Below are positions 63,933 through 64,000 of a stretch of 64,000 nucleotides of DNA, piece after piece. This DNA comes from Bacillus sp. FSL H8-0547. GTDB lineage: Bacteria > Bacillota > Bacilli > Bacillales > Bacillaceae. The position numbers and the translations under genes are program-made. The notes beneath the pieces were generated by a model, which was not told the DNA's origin, ran no database searches, and worked only from the letters and a program-made list of their open reading frames with translations. The first letter of the stretch is position 1. Every line of letters begins with the position of its first letter. The stretch covers positions 868,001 to 932,000 of the forward strand of contig JBBODD010000001.1 of NCBI GenBank assembly GCA_038002745.1. Reading direction: 5' to 3'.

Positions 63933-64000
63933 TTTATCTCCTCCTTTATTGATATCATAATTAATCTGAAAATTTAGTAAATAATGATTTCGCCCTATTT

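Overview
The window comes from a low-GC, endospore-forming Bacillaceae chromosome. The evidence is strong Shine-Dalgarno sites, an alpha/beta-type small acid-soluble spore protein, YheC/YheD coat-associated ATP-grasp proteins, HemZ and a backbone gene order matching the B. subtilis yha-yhe region (yhaP, yhaQ, yhzD, yhaR ... hemZ ... yheA, yheB, yheC/D, yheE, sspB, yheG, bmrD/bmrC, nhaX, nhaC, dat). The genus cannot be fixed from the sequence alone.

Layout. 1-720: a 12-unit tandem array of 52-bp hairpin repeats. 0.7-8.9 kb: the YhaQP ABC exporter, yhzD, yhaR and a four-gene fatty-acid beta-oxidation operon with a cre site. 9.0-11.1 kb: an IS110-family (IS1111-like) element inserted in a dispersed repeat. 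11.4-13.1 kb: a PadR regulator and an FtsW-like protein. 13.3-19.4 kb: an AT-rich block of ten small accessory genes, all on the minus strand (kinase-like, Nudix x2, methyltransferase, TPR, esterase, HIT, GNAT, two unknowns), with a shared terminator-like hairpin repeat in nearly every gap, resembling a gene-cassette array. 19.6-29.2 kb: a lipoprotein, hemZ, two HAD proteins, an FkbM methyltransferase, a CPBP protease, a second 52-bp array, yheA and yheB.

29.3-36.7 kb: three consecutive ATP-grasp genes, yheE, a PucR-type regulator, msmX and sspB. 37-44.5 kb: a cystine-type ABC importer, yheG, and the heterodimeric multidrug exporter BmrC/BmrD behind a leader peptide with stacked hairpins. 44.5-51.5 kb: small membrane proteins, the third 52-bp array, a class A penicillin-binding protein, nhaX, nhaC and D-amino-acid aminotransferase. 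52-55.7 kb: a cobalamin riboswitch ahead of a class I ribonucleotide reductase. 55.9-63.5 kb: an ECF sigma/anti-sigma pair, then a 2016-residue LPxTA surface protein with lamin-tail and metallophosphoesterase domains, preceded by a four-repeat PhoP box.

Themes: carbon catabolite control (cre sites before beta-oxidation and msmX), RNA-level control (B12 riboswitch, leader-peptide attenuation) and heavy intergenic repeat content. The least explained structures are the three 52-bp hairpin arrays and the cassette-like block at 13.3-19.5 kb.
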